The notes under the pieces are model-generated. The model searched no databases, was not told the origin of the DNA, and was given only the letters and a program-made list of their open reading frames with translations. DNA of 64,000 nucleotides from Lachnospiraceae bacterium. GTDB taxonomy: Bacteria; Bacillota; Clostridia; Lachnospirales; Lachnospiraceae. This document shows, piece by piece, positions 54,806-63,819 of the stretch (positions are counted from its first letter, which is position 1; every line of letters starts with the position of its first letter). The stretch spans positions 1 through 64,000 of the forward strand of contig CAJTDD010000025.1 in the NCBI GenBank assembly GCA_910574885.1. The letters run 5' to 3'. A program made the position numbers and the translations under genes.

Positions 54806-57373
54806 TTAATTTAGGCGCAGCCGTTCAATAATGCTTGCCCTGACCATCCTCTTGTATACAACAACCGGTATAGTCACCGTCAGAATGAAAAGGAATGGAT
54901 ATAAAGCCAACATAGGCCACGCAATAAAATGATACGTAAAAAACCACACACTGCCGGATATCCCCCTCACAATCACCAGAGAAAGAAATGCTCCGAATAA
55001 TACCGATGCCGCAATTGTCCCCACCGCATAATAAAACCCTTCGTAAGAGAGCATACTTTTCAACTGTTTCCCCGTCATGCCGATACTCTGCAACATGGCA
55101 AATTCCTTCCTGCGCGTAAGAATACTTGTCAGTACGGAATTTATAAAGTTTGCAATACCGATAAAGCCAATCAGGATACTCAGCGCACCGCCGATTGTAA
55201 CGATTAGTGAAGTCAGACTGTCAAAAGACGCTTTATACGTCTCTTTGGAATCAAAATCCATGTTTGGCTCTGAATTTTTTACATAACTGTCCAAAAACCC
55301 CTCCATCTCCATTTCCCTGCCATCTTTTACATTAAACGTAAAACTGACCAAATGCGGCGTATCAACAAGCTTTCGAAAACAATCAGTCGGCAGATAGAGC
55401 CTTGATGCGCCAGTGTTTCGGGTGGTAGCCGTATTCTCATTTGTGCGGACTTTCGCCATAACCGTCAAATCAAAACTTCTATCTCTGGAAATATGTGTGC
55501 CATCTACATTTATATGATTGAAACGTATCTTGTCTCCCACATTCACCGCAGGATTATTTATTATATTCCCATTATCGTCGCATTCCACGCTAAGTAAGAT
55601 ATACTCTCCTGATGCAAATGCCTGCCAGTCTATTGCGCCCTCCACAGTTTCCATAGAATCCAGCAAAAACTCATCTGCCCCGTATAAATCAACATATGGA
55701 TTCCCATTCTCGTCCTTATTATAGTTTGAAAATGCACGACTATCGGCGGAAAATGCCTCCTCCAGAATCCGAGAAGTATAAAGCCGGCCGCCGTCTTCAA
55801 AACTATCTTGCTGACGCACCGCTTCTATAAATGACTCCGACAGCTCATGCTCGCTTTTTTCAAACCGATACTGGAAATAATCTGCAGAGGAAATCACAAA
55901 ATCCACATCCATAAATTTAGAAATATATTTATCAATATCAAACCCGGCGGCTAATGTAAATACCGTATTGAACAGCACCAGGCTCAGCGTCATGGAGCTC
56001 AATACAAGTACTGTACGACTGCCGTTCCGCCCCAGATTCGCCAAGGCCATACGGTGTATTTTTGCTCCTTTTGTTGACTTCTTATCGGCAGCTTTTTTCA
56101 CGAAAGCTCCCGGATCGTTTTCCATATACCGGATTGCCTCAATCGGAGACACCATTCCAGCGATTCTGGCAGGTTTACGTACACTGATATAAACTGTAAT
56201 CAGGGAAAATAGTGCAGAGCCGATAAAGATATAAGGATTTATTGTTACCTTGATTCCTGCCTCCGATGTATAGCTGGTTCCATTCATCAGGAAAGGCACC
56301 AGAGCACGCCCAGTCAAAAATCCAAGCAAAAGTCCGACAGGAATACCAACCAGCGAAAGGCGAAGCACCTGCCCGGAAATCAGCTTCTTAATCTGACGCT
56401 TTGTAATCCCCAGCGTTTTAAGCTGCCCGTAAGACTGGATATCCTGTATCACAGATATTTGGAATATATTATATATAATCAGATATCCCGCCACGATGAT
56501 GAGAAGAATGCCTGCAATTCCAGAAATAAACATGGCCGGGTTTTCAAGCAGGTTTTCTCCTGTATATGCAGGGCTGACCCGCGCAATAATATAATTCGGA
56601 TCCTCTGCACTTCCTCCCATCGTGTCACATGTATATCCTGTCTCGGAAAGGAGCTGATGTAATTTTGTCTCCGGGTTCCCGTTCCCTTTGAACATGATAT
56701 ACGATGCAACAGAACCAGTATAATCACCACCCACTGTATGGGTGTAACCGCCAAGTTCTGGACGACTGTCCAAAAATGTCTTTGAAACAAGCAGTCTCCC
56801 TACATTGCTCAGGCTGTCTGTTTCCCAAATGCCGCACAAAGTGAACTCTGTCTGGTATTCTTTCCCTTTCATTTCATAAGTCAGAGAAATTGTTTCGCCA
56901 ATTCTGGCCGGTATTCCCAGCGCCTCCAGTGTTTTCGTATCCGCCATAATCTCCTGATCCATTTCTGGCGCATGCCCTTCTGCCGGCTCATATCGTGCGA
57001 ATTCAAGAGCCGTATTGTCCATATACCAGATTTCAGCCCTCCATTTTTCAAGTCCCGTGTTCTTGAGTTTATAGGAAATACATTTCGTATAGGCAATCCT
57101 GTCAATCAGTGGATTCCCTTTCACATCTTCATAAATATTGTCATTAATATAGCTTAACACAGCCTGGCCGTCACCCCCCGCCTTCCGGATATTCTGGTCA
57201 TGAATCGTATCCATCATCCCAAAACCCAGAGTAAAAATCGTAGCAAAAAGGGTCGTTGTCAGAACAATTGCAATCACAGCAATGATATTTCTGCTCTTGT
57301 TTGCCTTAAAATACCGCCCAGACAGACGCTTTAACACACCCTGATTATTGTTCCCAAATAAAATATCGTTCAT
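54806..57373 (-). CDS. FtsX-type ABC transporter permease, copy 2
   Basis: An 855-residue permease with the same eight-helix, two-outer-domain plan and the shared MNDILFGNNN start. Helices are visible at IIAVIAIVLTTTLFATIFTL (about 30-49), ISGIAGILLIIVAGYLIIYN and LIVTIGGALSILIGFIGIAN. It probably forms a heterodimer with copy 1 under one ATPase. GGAGG precedes the ATG, 15 bases after the ATPase gene; the next gene follows 13 bases later. Cargo or ligand is probably a peptide antibiotic, by analogy with BceAB/lantibiotic-resistance systems. Confidence 0.85.
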   Translation of the reverse strand: MNDILFGNNNQGVLKRLSGRYFKANKSRNIIAVIAIVLTTTLFATIFTLGFGMMDTIHDQNIRKAGGDGQAVLSYINDNIYEDVKGNPLIDRIAYTKCISYKLKNTGLEKWRAEIWYMDNTALEFARYEPAEGHAPEMDQEIMADTKTLEALGIPARIGETISLTYEMKGKEYQTEFTLCGIWETDSLSNVGRLLVSKTFLDSRPELGGYTHTVGGDYTGSVASYIMFKGNGNPETKLHQLLSETGYTCDTMGGSAEDPNYIIARVSPAYTGENLLENPAMFISGIAGILLIIVAGYLIIYNIFQISVIQDIQSYGQLKTLGITKRQIKKLISGQVLRLSLVGIPVGLLLGFLTGRALVPFLMNGTSYTSEAGIKVTINPYIFIGSALFSLITVYISVRKPARIAGMVSPIEAIRYMENDPGAFVKKAADKKSTKGAKIHRMALANLGRNGSRTVLVLSSMTLSLVLFNTVFTLAAGFDIDKYISKFMDVDFVISSADYFQYRFEKSEHELSESFIEAVRQQDSFEDGGRLYTSRILEEAFSADSRAFSNYNKDENGNPYVDLYGADEFLLDSMETVEGAIDWQAFASGEYILLSVECDDNGNIINNPAVNVGDKIRFNHINVDGTHISRDRSFDLTVMAKVRTNENTATTRNTGASRLYLPTDCFRKLVDTPHLVSFTFNVKDGREMEMEGFLDSYVKNSEPNMDFDSKETYKASFDSLTSLIVTIGGALSILIGFIGIANFINSVLTSILTRRKEFAMLQSIGMTGKQLKSMLSYEGFYYAVGTIAASVLFGAFLSLVIVRGISGSVWFFTYHFIAWPMLALYPFLFILTVTIPVVVYKRMVRASIIERLRLN

Positions 57374-57388
57374 TTTCAGCCATCCTCC

Positions 57389-58054
57389 TTACTCCGAAAT
57401 TCTGCCGTCCTCAATACGGACAATGCGGTCAGCCAGCTGGGCAATCTCATTATTATGCGTAATCATCACAAGAGTCTGGTCGAACTTGTAGCTTGTAGTT
57501 TTCAGGAGCCCCAGAACATCGCTGCTGGTCCGGCTGTCCAGGTTTCCGGTCGGTTCGTCCGCCAATATGATTGCAGGTTTTGACACAAGCGCCCTTGCAA
57601 TTGCCACTCGTTGCTGTTGGCCTCCAGAAAGATTATTCGGCATACTGTTCAGCTTGTCATCAAGGGCAAGCAGTCCCACCACTTCCATCATGAATTTCTG
57701 ATCTACAGTGTCACCATCCAGCTCTACTGGCAGCACAATATTCTCGTATACATTAAGAATCGGAACCAGGTTATAATTCTGAAAAACAAATCCAATATTG
57801 CGCCGGCGGAAAATCGTGAGCTGCTCGTCTTTCATCTGGGATAATTCCTTTCCTTTTACCCTGATACTTCCAGAAGTCGGATTATCCAGGCCTCCCATCA
57901 TGTTTAATAAGGTTGATTTCCCGCTTCCGGAGGTCCCGACAATGGCTACAAATTCTCCTCGTCCGATGGTAAGGGTAATCCCGTCCAGCGCTTTTGTTAT
58001 ATTCGGCTCCTGGCCATAATATTTTTTAAGATCCGTCGTCTGTAAAATGCTCAT
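57389..58054 (-). CDS. ABC transporter ATP-binding protein (MacB/LolD type)
   Basis: A 221-residue ATPase with a full motif set: Walker A GTSGSGKSTLLNMM (about residues 40-53), the Q-loop region FVFQNYNLVPIL, signature LSGGQQQRVAIARAL, Walker B IILADEPTGNLDS and H-loop MITHNNEIA. It energises the two FtsX permeases downstream. AGAAAGGATGTGG precedes the ATG. The promoter region upstream carries two GTGAGATTTC elements also found before the response regulator gene. Confidence 0.92.
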   Translation of the reverse strand: MSILQTTDLKKYYGQEPNITKALDGITLTIGRGEFVAIVGTSGSGKSTLLNMMGGLDNPTSGSIRVKGKELSQMKDEQLTIFRRRNIGFVFQNYNLVPILNVYENIVLPVELDGDTVDQKFMMEVVGLLALDDKLNSMPNNLSGGQQQRVAIARALVSKPAIILADEPTGNLDSRTSSDVLGLLKTTSYKFDQTLVMITHNNEIAQLADRIVRIEDGRISE

Positions 58055-58108
58055 ATGTCCACATCCTTTCTAATAATTCTGGAAACTTCTTTCTCCGTTC
58101 CTGACCAT

Positions 58109-58182
58109 ATCATAACAGCCAATCCTCTCAGAAATCTCACCGGGAACAGGTAAATTTCAAAGATTTGACTATGAAATCTCAC
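58109..58182 (-). promoter_or_regulatory. ABC operon promoter with response-regulator sites
   Basis: A TATGAT -10 box (58114-58109) has no good -35. Instead GTGAGATTTC occurs at 58140-58131 and again at 58182-58173 on the minus strand, with a related GTGACATTTC on the plus strand at 58189-58198. A weak promoter with sites upstream suggests activation by the adjacent regulator. Confidence 0.6.
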
Positions 58183-58223
58183 AATTTGGTGACATTTCAG
58201 TTCCAATGAAGATGTCCAGACAG

Positions 58224-59264
58224 CTATGCATTCCTCTCTCTCAGGAGAAAAACAGAAAAAACAGAACCTTTACCCGCTTCCGACGCAACCTTAATATAGC
58301 CTCCCTGCATCGTAATAATTTCTCGTGCCAGATACAGACCGATTCCAACCCCTGAGTTATCATGCACACCATTTTCCCTGTAAAAGCGTCTGAAAATCGC
58401 GCCATGAAGATTTTCAGGTATTCCCTTTCCAGTATCTGCAATATCAATTTTCAGGTATAATTCCTGGCCTTCAACATGGATATCTATTTTGCCGCCCTTT
58501 GGCGAGTATTTCACAGCATTATCCAGAATATTAAACAATGCCTCGCCTGTCCACTTCCGGTCATGATATGCCTTTAAATCAGCTGGACAATCCACGGAGA
58601 CTTCCATCTGCTTTTTTTCCGCATGAAACAGGATGCTCCCAAGCGCCGATGCTAACGTGTCATAAACCGGCTGTATTTTCTTCTCCAGTGAGATAATGCC
58701 TGTCTCTAGCCGGGACGTTTTTATCATCGCCTGCAGCAGGAAATCCAGTTTGTCAAGCTCAGTCTCGCTATCCAGCAGGAATCTGGTGCGTTTCTCCTCT
58801 GACATAGGCTCTTTTTGCATTGTTATATTTACCATCTTAAGATTCGTGATAGGCGTTTTAACCTGGTGGGAGATGTCAGAAATCAATTCTTTCAGCATAG
58901 TCCTCTCCTTTGCAATGCTTTCGCGCGTTTTCAGCATTATTTCATAAAGCCTTACCAGCCTGTGGTTAATCTTATAGAACAGGTTTTCTTCCATTTCGCT
59001 CTCAATCAGTGCTGTCTCTCCCTCTGCCATCCGGTCTAACTGCTGACAGAGAGTGTCCGAAAATAGCAGAAGCTTTTGGCGGATCAATGCAAGGAAAAAA
59101 CTCACACAGACAAGCACAAGGAAAACATAAAGAAGCACCACAAGAAGCACCGCCTTTTCCCCTGTCAGCAGATAAATCCCTGCAAGCAGGGCGGCAGAAA
59201 GTGTACAGAAAATGCCTAAGAGCACCGCACTGGCCTTGTTTATAGAAATGTCTTTTGCCTTCAT
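58224..59264 (-). CDS. Sensor histidine kinase
   Basis: A 346-residue kinase with two membrane helices near the N-terminus (about 13-32 and 37-58) and almost no outer loop, the layout of intramembrane-sensing BceS-type kinases. The phospho-acceptor region is ISDISHQVKTPITNLK. The ATPase domain has the N box NAVKYSPKGG, G1 DTGKGIPENL and G2 GVGIGLYLAREI. GGGGGA precedes ATG 59264, which overlaps the response-regulator stop (ATGA); the longer frame to 59285 is less likely. It should phosphorylate the regulator upstream in response to the adjacent transporter or its ligand. Confidence 0.9.
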   Translation of the reverse strand: MKAKDISINKASAVLLGIFCTLSAALLAGIYLLTGEKAVLLVVLLYVFLVLVCVSFFLALIRQKLLLFSDTLCQQLDRMAEGETALIESEMEENLFYKINHRLVRLYEIMLKTRESIAKERTMLKELISDISHQVKTPITNLKMVNITMQKEPMSEEKRTRFLLDSETELDKLDFLLQAMIKTSRLETGIISLEKKIQPVYDTLASALGSILFHAEKKQMEVSVDCPADLKAYHDRKWTGEALFNILDNAVKYSPKGGKIDIHVEGQELYLKIDIADTGKGIPENLHGAIFRRFYRENGVHDNSGVGIGLYLAREIITMQGGYIKVASEAGKGSVFSVFLLRERNA

Positions 59265-59944
59265 TTGATACGTCCCCCAATCCACATATATCCCATGCCG
59301 TAAACAGTCTTAATATATTGAGAGCCATCGCGCTCTATCTTGCTGCGGATACGGCTGATGGCAACTGTAAGGGCATGCTCATCTACAAAATTACGGTCGC
59401 AGTCCCACAGCTTCTCAAGAAGTACCTGACGGGTCAGGACCATCTGCGGGTTCTGTACCAGCACCTTCAAAAGGCGGTATTCCATGGATGTAAAAGCAAT
59501 CGGTTCTCCTAAAAAATCCGCCGTCATCTCAGAGAAATGAATGGAGAGATTCCCGTCATCATAGGTCTCCCCTCCAGCCTGCTTCTGTATCCGTGCAAGC
59601 AGGGCAGAGACCTTTTTGCGAAACACACTGATATGAAAAGGCTTTGTCACATAATCATCCGCCCCCAACTCATACCCCTTTAACATGTCACTTTCCATAT
59701 CATTCGCAGTCAGAAAGATAACGGCAGTGTCCGGATACTTTTCTTTTAACTCCCGGCATAATGTGAATCCGTTTCCGTCCGGGAGATTGATATCCAAAAC
59801 AGCCAGCTCATACGCCTGTTCTTCACAGTATTTCGCTGCTTCTGCTTTTGTCTTCGCTGAATCTACCTTGTAACCGCCTGCAGATAAATTATAGCAAAGT
59901 GTACTATTTAAAAGATGGTCGTCCTCCACCACTAAAATCCTCAT
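59261..59944 (-). CDS. OmpR-family response regulator
   Basis: A 227-residue regulator. The receiver domain has the acidic pair near VVEDDHLL, the phospho-Asp in AVLDINLPDGNG (about residue 52) and Lys in YVTKPFH. The C-terminal winged helix contains TSMEYRLLKVLVQNPQMVLT and VDEHALTVAISRIRSKI. It is translationally coupled to the kinase gene. Three 11-bp direct repeats overlap its own promoter and the same element occurs before the ABC operon, so it probably controls both. Confidence 0.92.
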   Translation of the reverse strand: MRILVVEDDHLLNSTLCYNLSAGGYKVDSAKTKAEAAKYCEEQAYELAVLDINLPDGNGFTLCRELKEKYPDTAVIFLTANDMESDMLKGYELGADDYVTKPFHISVFRKKVSALLARIQKQAGGETYDDGNLSIHFSEMTADFLGEPIAFTSMEYRLLKVLVQNPQMVLTRQVLLEKLWDCDRNFVDEHALTVAISRIRSKIERDGSQYIKTVYGMGYMWIGGRIK

Positions 59945-59988
59945 ATATTCACCTTCTCCTACTATTATTTTTCTCCTGATTCCATCGG

Positions 59989-60028
59989 ATTATATAATAT
60001 TATCACCCAAATGTCACAGAAATCTCAC
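59989..60028 (-). promoter_or_regulatory. Response-regulator promoter with 11-bp direct repeats
   Basis: On the minus strand GTGACA (60017-60012) and TATAAT (59994-59989) are 17 bases apart. GTGAGATTTCT (60028-60018), GTGACATTTGG (60017-60007) and GTGATAATATT (60006-59996) are three direct repeats at an exact 11-base period, the spacing used by OmpR-type dimers. The middle repeat covers the -35 box. Confidence 0.7.
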
Positions 60029-60059
60029 AGAAGCCTGTTTATATTAGAAACATCAAAAA

Positions 60060-60104
60060 AGAAACACCCCGGAAAGGAACTGTCCGCTGCCCGTCGGTGT
60101 TTCT
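60060..60104 (-). terminator. Terminator of the cold-shock gene
   Basis: AGAAACACC / GGTGTTTCT (9 bp) with a 27-base loop is followed on the minus strand by TTTTTT-GATG. It lies 33 bases past the cold-shock stop codon. Confidence 0.7.
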
Positions 60105-60136
60105 ATTATCTGCTGGTTTTTCTTATCCTCCGCCGA

Positions 60137-60343
60137 TTATTCTGCCAATTTTACGTCTACCGCAATATTTCTTTCCTTATCGTCTTTCTCGATTCCATAT
60201 GTTACGGCCTGCCCTGATCTGAGTGTCCGGAAGCCATCCATCACAATATTGCTGTGATGGACAAAATAATCATTGCCGTCTTCCCCTGTCAAAAAACCAT
60301 AGCCTCTCCTTGCATTAAACCATTTCACTGTTCCATATTCCAT
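60137..60343 (-). CDS. Cold-shock-domain protein
   Basis: A 68-residue single OB-fold protein. GTVKWFNARRGYGFLT contains RNP1 and DYFVHHSNI contains RNP2, with the aromatic residues that stack on single-stranded RNA or DNA. Such proteins act as RNA chaperones. GGAGG precedes the ATG. It is flanked by its own terminator and has a roughly 150-base upstream gap; that gap contains a start-less open stretch (KAFEIWGSGIYSIGKAGTAV) that may be a gene remnant. Confidence 0.9.
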   Translation of the reverse strand: MEYGTVKWFNARRGYGFLTGEDGNDYFVHHSNIVMDGFRTLRSGQAVTYGIEKDDKERNIAVDVKLAE

Positions 60344-60490
60344 ATGAGTTCCTCCATTCTTAATCTGTCATGCCGCAGTTATAAAACTACGACATCCTTT
60401 TGGGTTATAGGAGCTGCCGCAAAATATTTAACGGCTGTTCCTGCCTTACCAATAGAATAAATCCCGGAACCCCATATTTCAAAAGCTTTT

Positions 60491-61651
60491 CTATCCCATA
60501 TCAGACGGATTTGTCATATACTGTTCTAAATTATACTCACTATGTTTTAGCAGTATAATTCCAGCCACAAAAAATGTCCCTGCCAACACACCCCAGATTA
60601 TGCTCATAAAAAAACTGTTCATCCACTCTAAATCCAAAATAGATTTCTGGATCTTCATCAGGTATTCCATACCATCTGCCTTTTCTTTCCATAACTCCGT
60701 CCAAAAGGTAAAATCAGACCATTTTTCCGGGATATAGTCATATGGAATCTGCACCCATTGCCTTATAAAAAGCAATGCCAGTATGAGCAAAACCAGCGCT
60801 GCTGCAGCCATCACCGCTTTCCAGATCCACTCCTGTTGTTTTTGATAGCTTTTGTAAAAATTCTGGAGGACAAATACACATACCATAACCGGAACCAATA
60901 ATACAAAAAATCCACTTATCCCCCGCAGAAGCTGTAAATCAAGAAGTGTTGCCGCGATCCCATACCGGCTGTATAGTGACGATTGCAAATCATTCATCGA
61001 GACTGCCGCTGGTTTTAACACCGTAATCCTGCTTAGGCAGCTGTGTTTCTCTTGATTCCCCTCCCCTGCTCCCTCTCCCAAATTCAATCCATCCTGAATG
61101 CCTGATGTCCGTCCTTCCATGCTGCCTGCAGGGAAAACCGCAATTTTCTTCTCCCCAGGAATGACCTTCCTGATCATGTAAGGAATCCCTTCACAAGTAA
61201 CCTCCATCCCTGTAACCTGACTGTCCCCAAACAATTCCCATGCCGTCTGCTCGTCTACCAGGCAGCCCCGTATATCATCCGTTGCCGGTACCCTGCAGCC
61301 CTCAAACAGCAGTTCTATATCTCCGCAGAATAAGATTACATCTGCTTCCGTTTTTCTTGAAAGATTTTTATTTTCCAGAACGGCCTGTTTTTTCTCTCCC
61401 CAGATACAGACGCCGGATATTGCTTCTGGCTTTTCGTAACCGCTTTCCTTCGTAAATTCCTCATCCCGCTTCAGAAGCTCTGCCGCTTCCCGGCCGTCTA
61501 TAGACTGTTCCAGACAAAACTGGATCTTATTTTTACTATACAGCAACTCTCCCCAGAAGGCGGCTGACTGGCAGAACAGGTATATCCCTATCCCAATCAC
61601 TGCTATTTTCGCCATAAATTTCCCGTATGCTTTCATACTGCTTTTCTTCAT
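60491..61651 (-). CDS. FtsX/MacB-like membrane protein
   Basis: A 386-residue protein with one N-terminal helix (about 12-34), an outer domain (residues 40-240), two helices near 245-262 and 280-300, and a last helix near 350-372. This is the plan of a MacB periplasmic-core permease. Its start overlaps the stop of the HlyD-like gene by ATGA and AAGGA lies 5 bases upstream. An ATPase partner would be expected downstream, but the next gene is the cold-shock protein, so the ATPase is either encoded elsewhere or lost. Confidence 0.7.
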   Translation of the reverse strand: MKKSSMKAYGKFMAKIAVIGIGIYLFCQSAAFWGELLYSKNKIQFCLEQSIDGREAAELLKRDEEFTKESGYEKPEAISGVCIWGEKKQAVLENKNLSRKTEADVILFCGDIELLFEGCRVPATDDIRGCLVDEQTAWELFGDSQVTGMEVTCEGIPYMIRKVIPGEKKIAVFPAGSMEGRTSGIQDGLNLGEGAGEGNQEKHSCLSRITVLKPAAVSMNDLQSSLYSRYGIAATLLDLQLLRGISGFFVLLVPVMVCVFVLQNFYKSYQKQQEWIWKAVMAAAALVLLILALLFIRQWVQIPYDYIPEKWSDFTFWTELWKEKADGMEYLMKIQKSILDLEWMNSFFMSIIWGVLAGTFFVAGIILLKHSEYNLEQYMTNPSDMG

Positions 61652-62944
61652 TTTTCCTTCTTTCTCACCCGGTCTCCTTCCTGGAGCATCCTGTTTGAAC
61701 TGCTGACAACCTCCTGTTCCCCGGACAATCCCCCTTCTTTCAATGCCGCGGCAGTGCCGTTTTTATCCAGTACTTCCACATCAAAACGCCGTACCGCCAG
61801 TTCTGTTCCCAACACTCCCTGTTCTTCCTCCAAAACCAATACGTAATAACCGCCGCTCTCCTCATGAAGTGTCTCCACAGGCAATGTCGCCGCGTAGTTT
61901 TCCGGCTTGCGGACAATCTCTGCCTCCGCCAATGTCCCTGCTTCCAGTACTCCCCCCGGCAGATGAATCCTTATATCCAGAAGCGTTTTGTCTTCCTTAT
62001 TTTCAACGATATCCGTGACCGTATAATCACAGATCTTCTCTGTCTTCCCGGAAGCCTTGATTTCCACGCTGCTTCCTGCACTTATAAATTCTCCTTCCGT
62101 CCTGTCCACAGAGACAGTCAGACAGCTTTCACCAGAAGCATCTGCCATGCGGATCGCTGTCTGGTAATCTCATTCTGCTCTAGTGTACTATCTAAAGTTA
62201 ATCCCTTTGATGAATCCTCCAGCGCCCGCTTCGCTGCCAGTATGTTCTGATCATTGGATGAAACCGCCTCGTCATATGCCTGTTTCGCATCTGCCGCTGC
62301 CTGCTCTAACTCAGACTTTCTCACTTCCCATTCGGCCCCGGATTCCTCACCTCCGGCACTGTCATCTGTCTGTCCAGACAGACTGCCTTCCCCGGATATC
62401 TCTTGCTCCTGACTATATAACCTTTCATCAGCACTGCTCTCAAGGAACTCCCGAAGAGCCCCTTCTGCCGCCTCCCATGCGCTTTTCGCCTCTGCTATGG
62501 ACTGCTCCCCTTTCAGCACTGCCGCATCATAATCTTCTGCCGCCCTGTTCCTTGCCGTTGCCTGATCCTGCTGTTCCTGATTTCTGCTGTTTAAGATATC
62601 CTGGTTCTGAAGCCTCATCTTTTCCATATCCTGGCGGGCGGCAGTAATCTGCTCTTCCAATTCGGACAGACTGATCTGAAAAAGCACTTCCCCTTTTTCT
62701 ACCATCTGTCCCTCCCTGACAAAGATTTCTTCCACCCGCTGCGCGCCTTCGGTATATACCGCGATCTCTTTTCCTGCCTCTACCCTGCCGCTTGCAGCAC
62801 CCTATGGTCAATCGTCCCCGTCGATATCCTGACTGTCTCCACCCTTGCCATTGAGGCGCCGCTTGCCGCTCTTGACAGAATTGTAAATACAAGCATAACC
62901 GCAAGAAAACCTCCGAAAATCCCAAAAGCTTTTTTACGGATCAT
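61648..62944 (-). pseudogene. HlyD/MacA-type membrane fusion protein with two frameshifts
   Basis: Three consecutive frames make one gene. The first (from 62944, GAGGTGG upstream) gives the membrane helix KKAFGIFGGFLAVMLVFTIL and STGTIDHRVL. The second gives a biotinyl-lipoyl-like half EEIFVREGQMVEKGEVLFQI and a long alpha-hairpin rich in Ala, Glu and Gln. The third (from about 62165) gives RMADASGESCLTVSVDRTEG and the beta-barrel end. Restoring one G in CTGCAAGC near 62815 fixes the first junction. Intact it would be about 430 residues and would work with the FtsX-like gene that overlaps its stop. Confidence 0.75.
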
Positions 62945-62958
62945 TTTCATCCACCTCA

Positions 62959-63819
62959 CTATTCTTTTACCGCCCCTGCCATAATTCCCTGTTCCAGATA
63001 ATCCCGGCCTCCCATAAATACTATGATTGCCGGAAGGAAGGTAACAACCGATACGGCAAACAGAAACCCTGCTTTCCCCGTCATCGTAAGATCCGGCAGG
63101 AAAACAGACAATGGCAGCTTGCTTTTATCCTTGATAAATGTCAGAGGCTGCTCAATCAGGCTCCAATATTCCAGAAACCCAAGCACCAGCGCCGCAATAA
63201 TCCCGGAAGATCCCATGGGAAGTGCAAGATACCAGAACAACTGCCACTCCCTGGCCCCGTCAAGCCTTGCCGACTCGATTAAGCTGTCCGGGATCTCCGC
63301 AAAGAACCGGTACATGATAAAAACCGGGAATGTAGAAAACATACCAGGCAGAATGACTGCCCACAGACTGTCAAGCAGCCGCAGGCGGTCCAGCAGCAGA
63401 TAATCGGAAAGCAGCAGCACCTGAAACGGCAGCAGCATGAGTACGATATAGAGCAGAAAAATCCCTCTTTTACATGGAAATTCGTATCTGGCAAATCCCC
63501 ATGCCGCCATGGTTCCTGCCACAAACTGCCCTCCAAGGACTCCGAACGTGATCAGGATAGAATTCCAGAACATGACGAAAAACTCCGGCGAATCCAAAAG
63601 TACCTCTGCAAAATGCTGAAGCGTCGGATATTTGGGAAGTACCGGAAAGCTCGCATATCCTTCCGCCCCGGAAACCACCGCCCCGAGACAGTCTTCCAGT
63701 TCATCTGCCCCCATAAGTGAGCCTGCGCTTAGAAAAATCACCGGATAAACCGCCAGGAGAGCCAGCACAATTAAAAGAATCCATACTGCCTTTCTTCCTA
63801 AATGCAACCGAAAATACAT
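62959..63819 (-). CDS. Carbohydrate ABC transporter permease (MalG type)
   Basis: A 286-residue membrane protein with six helices. The EAA loop that docks the ATPase reads SLIESARLDGAREWQLFWYL, with the conserved glycine of the family. Earlier segments such as FWNSILITFGVLGGQFVAGT match MalG-like sugar permeases. GGAGG lies 8 bases before ATG 63819, which overlaps the stop of the upstream permease (TGATG); the longer frame to 63834 has no ribosome site. Finding a sugar permease directly before an HlyD/FtsX efflux pair is unusual. Confidence 0.88.
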   Translation of the reverse strand: MYFRLHLGRKAVWILLIVLALLAVYPVIFLSAGSLMGADELEDCLGAVVSGAEGYASFPVLPKYPTLQHFAEVLLDSPEFFVMFWNSILITFGVLGGQFVAGTMAAWGFARYEFPCKRGIFLLYIVLMLLPFQVLLLSDYLLLDRLRLLDSLWAVILPGMFSTFPVFIMYRFFAEIPDSLIESARLDGAREWQLFWYLALPMGSSGIIAALVLGFLEYWSLIEQPLTFIKDKSKLPLSVFLPDLTMTGKAGFLFAVSVVTFLPAIIVFMGGRDYLEQGIMAGAVKE

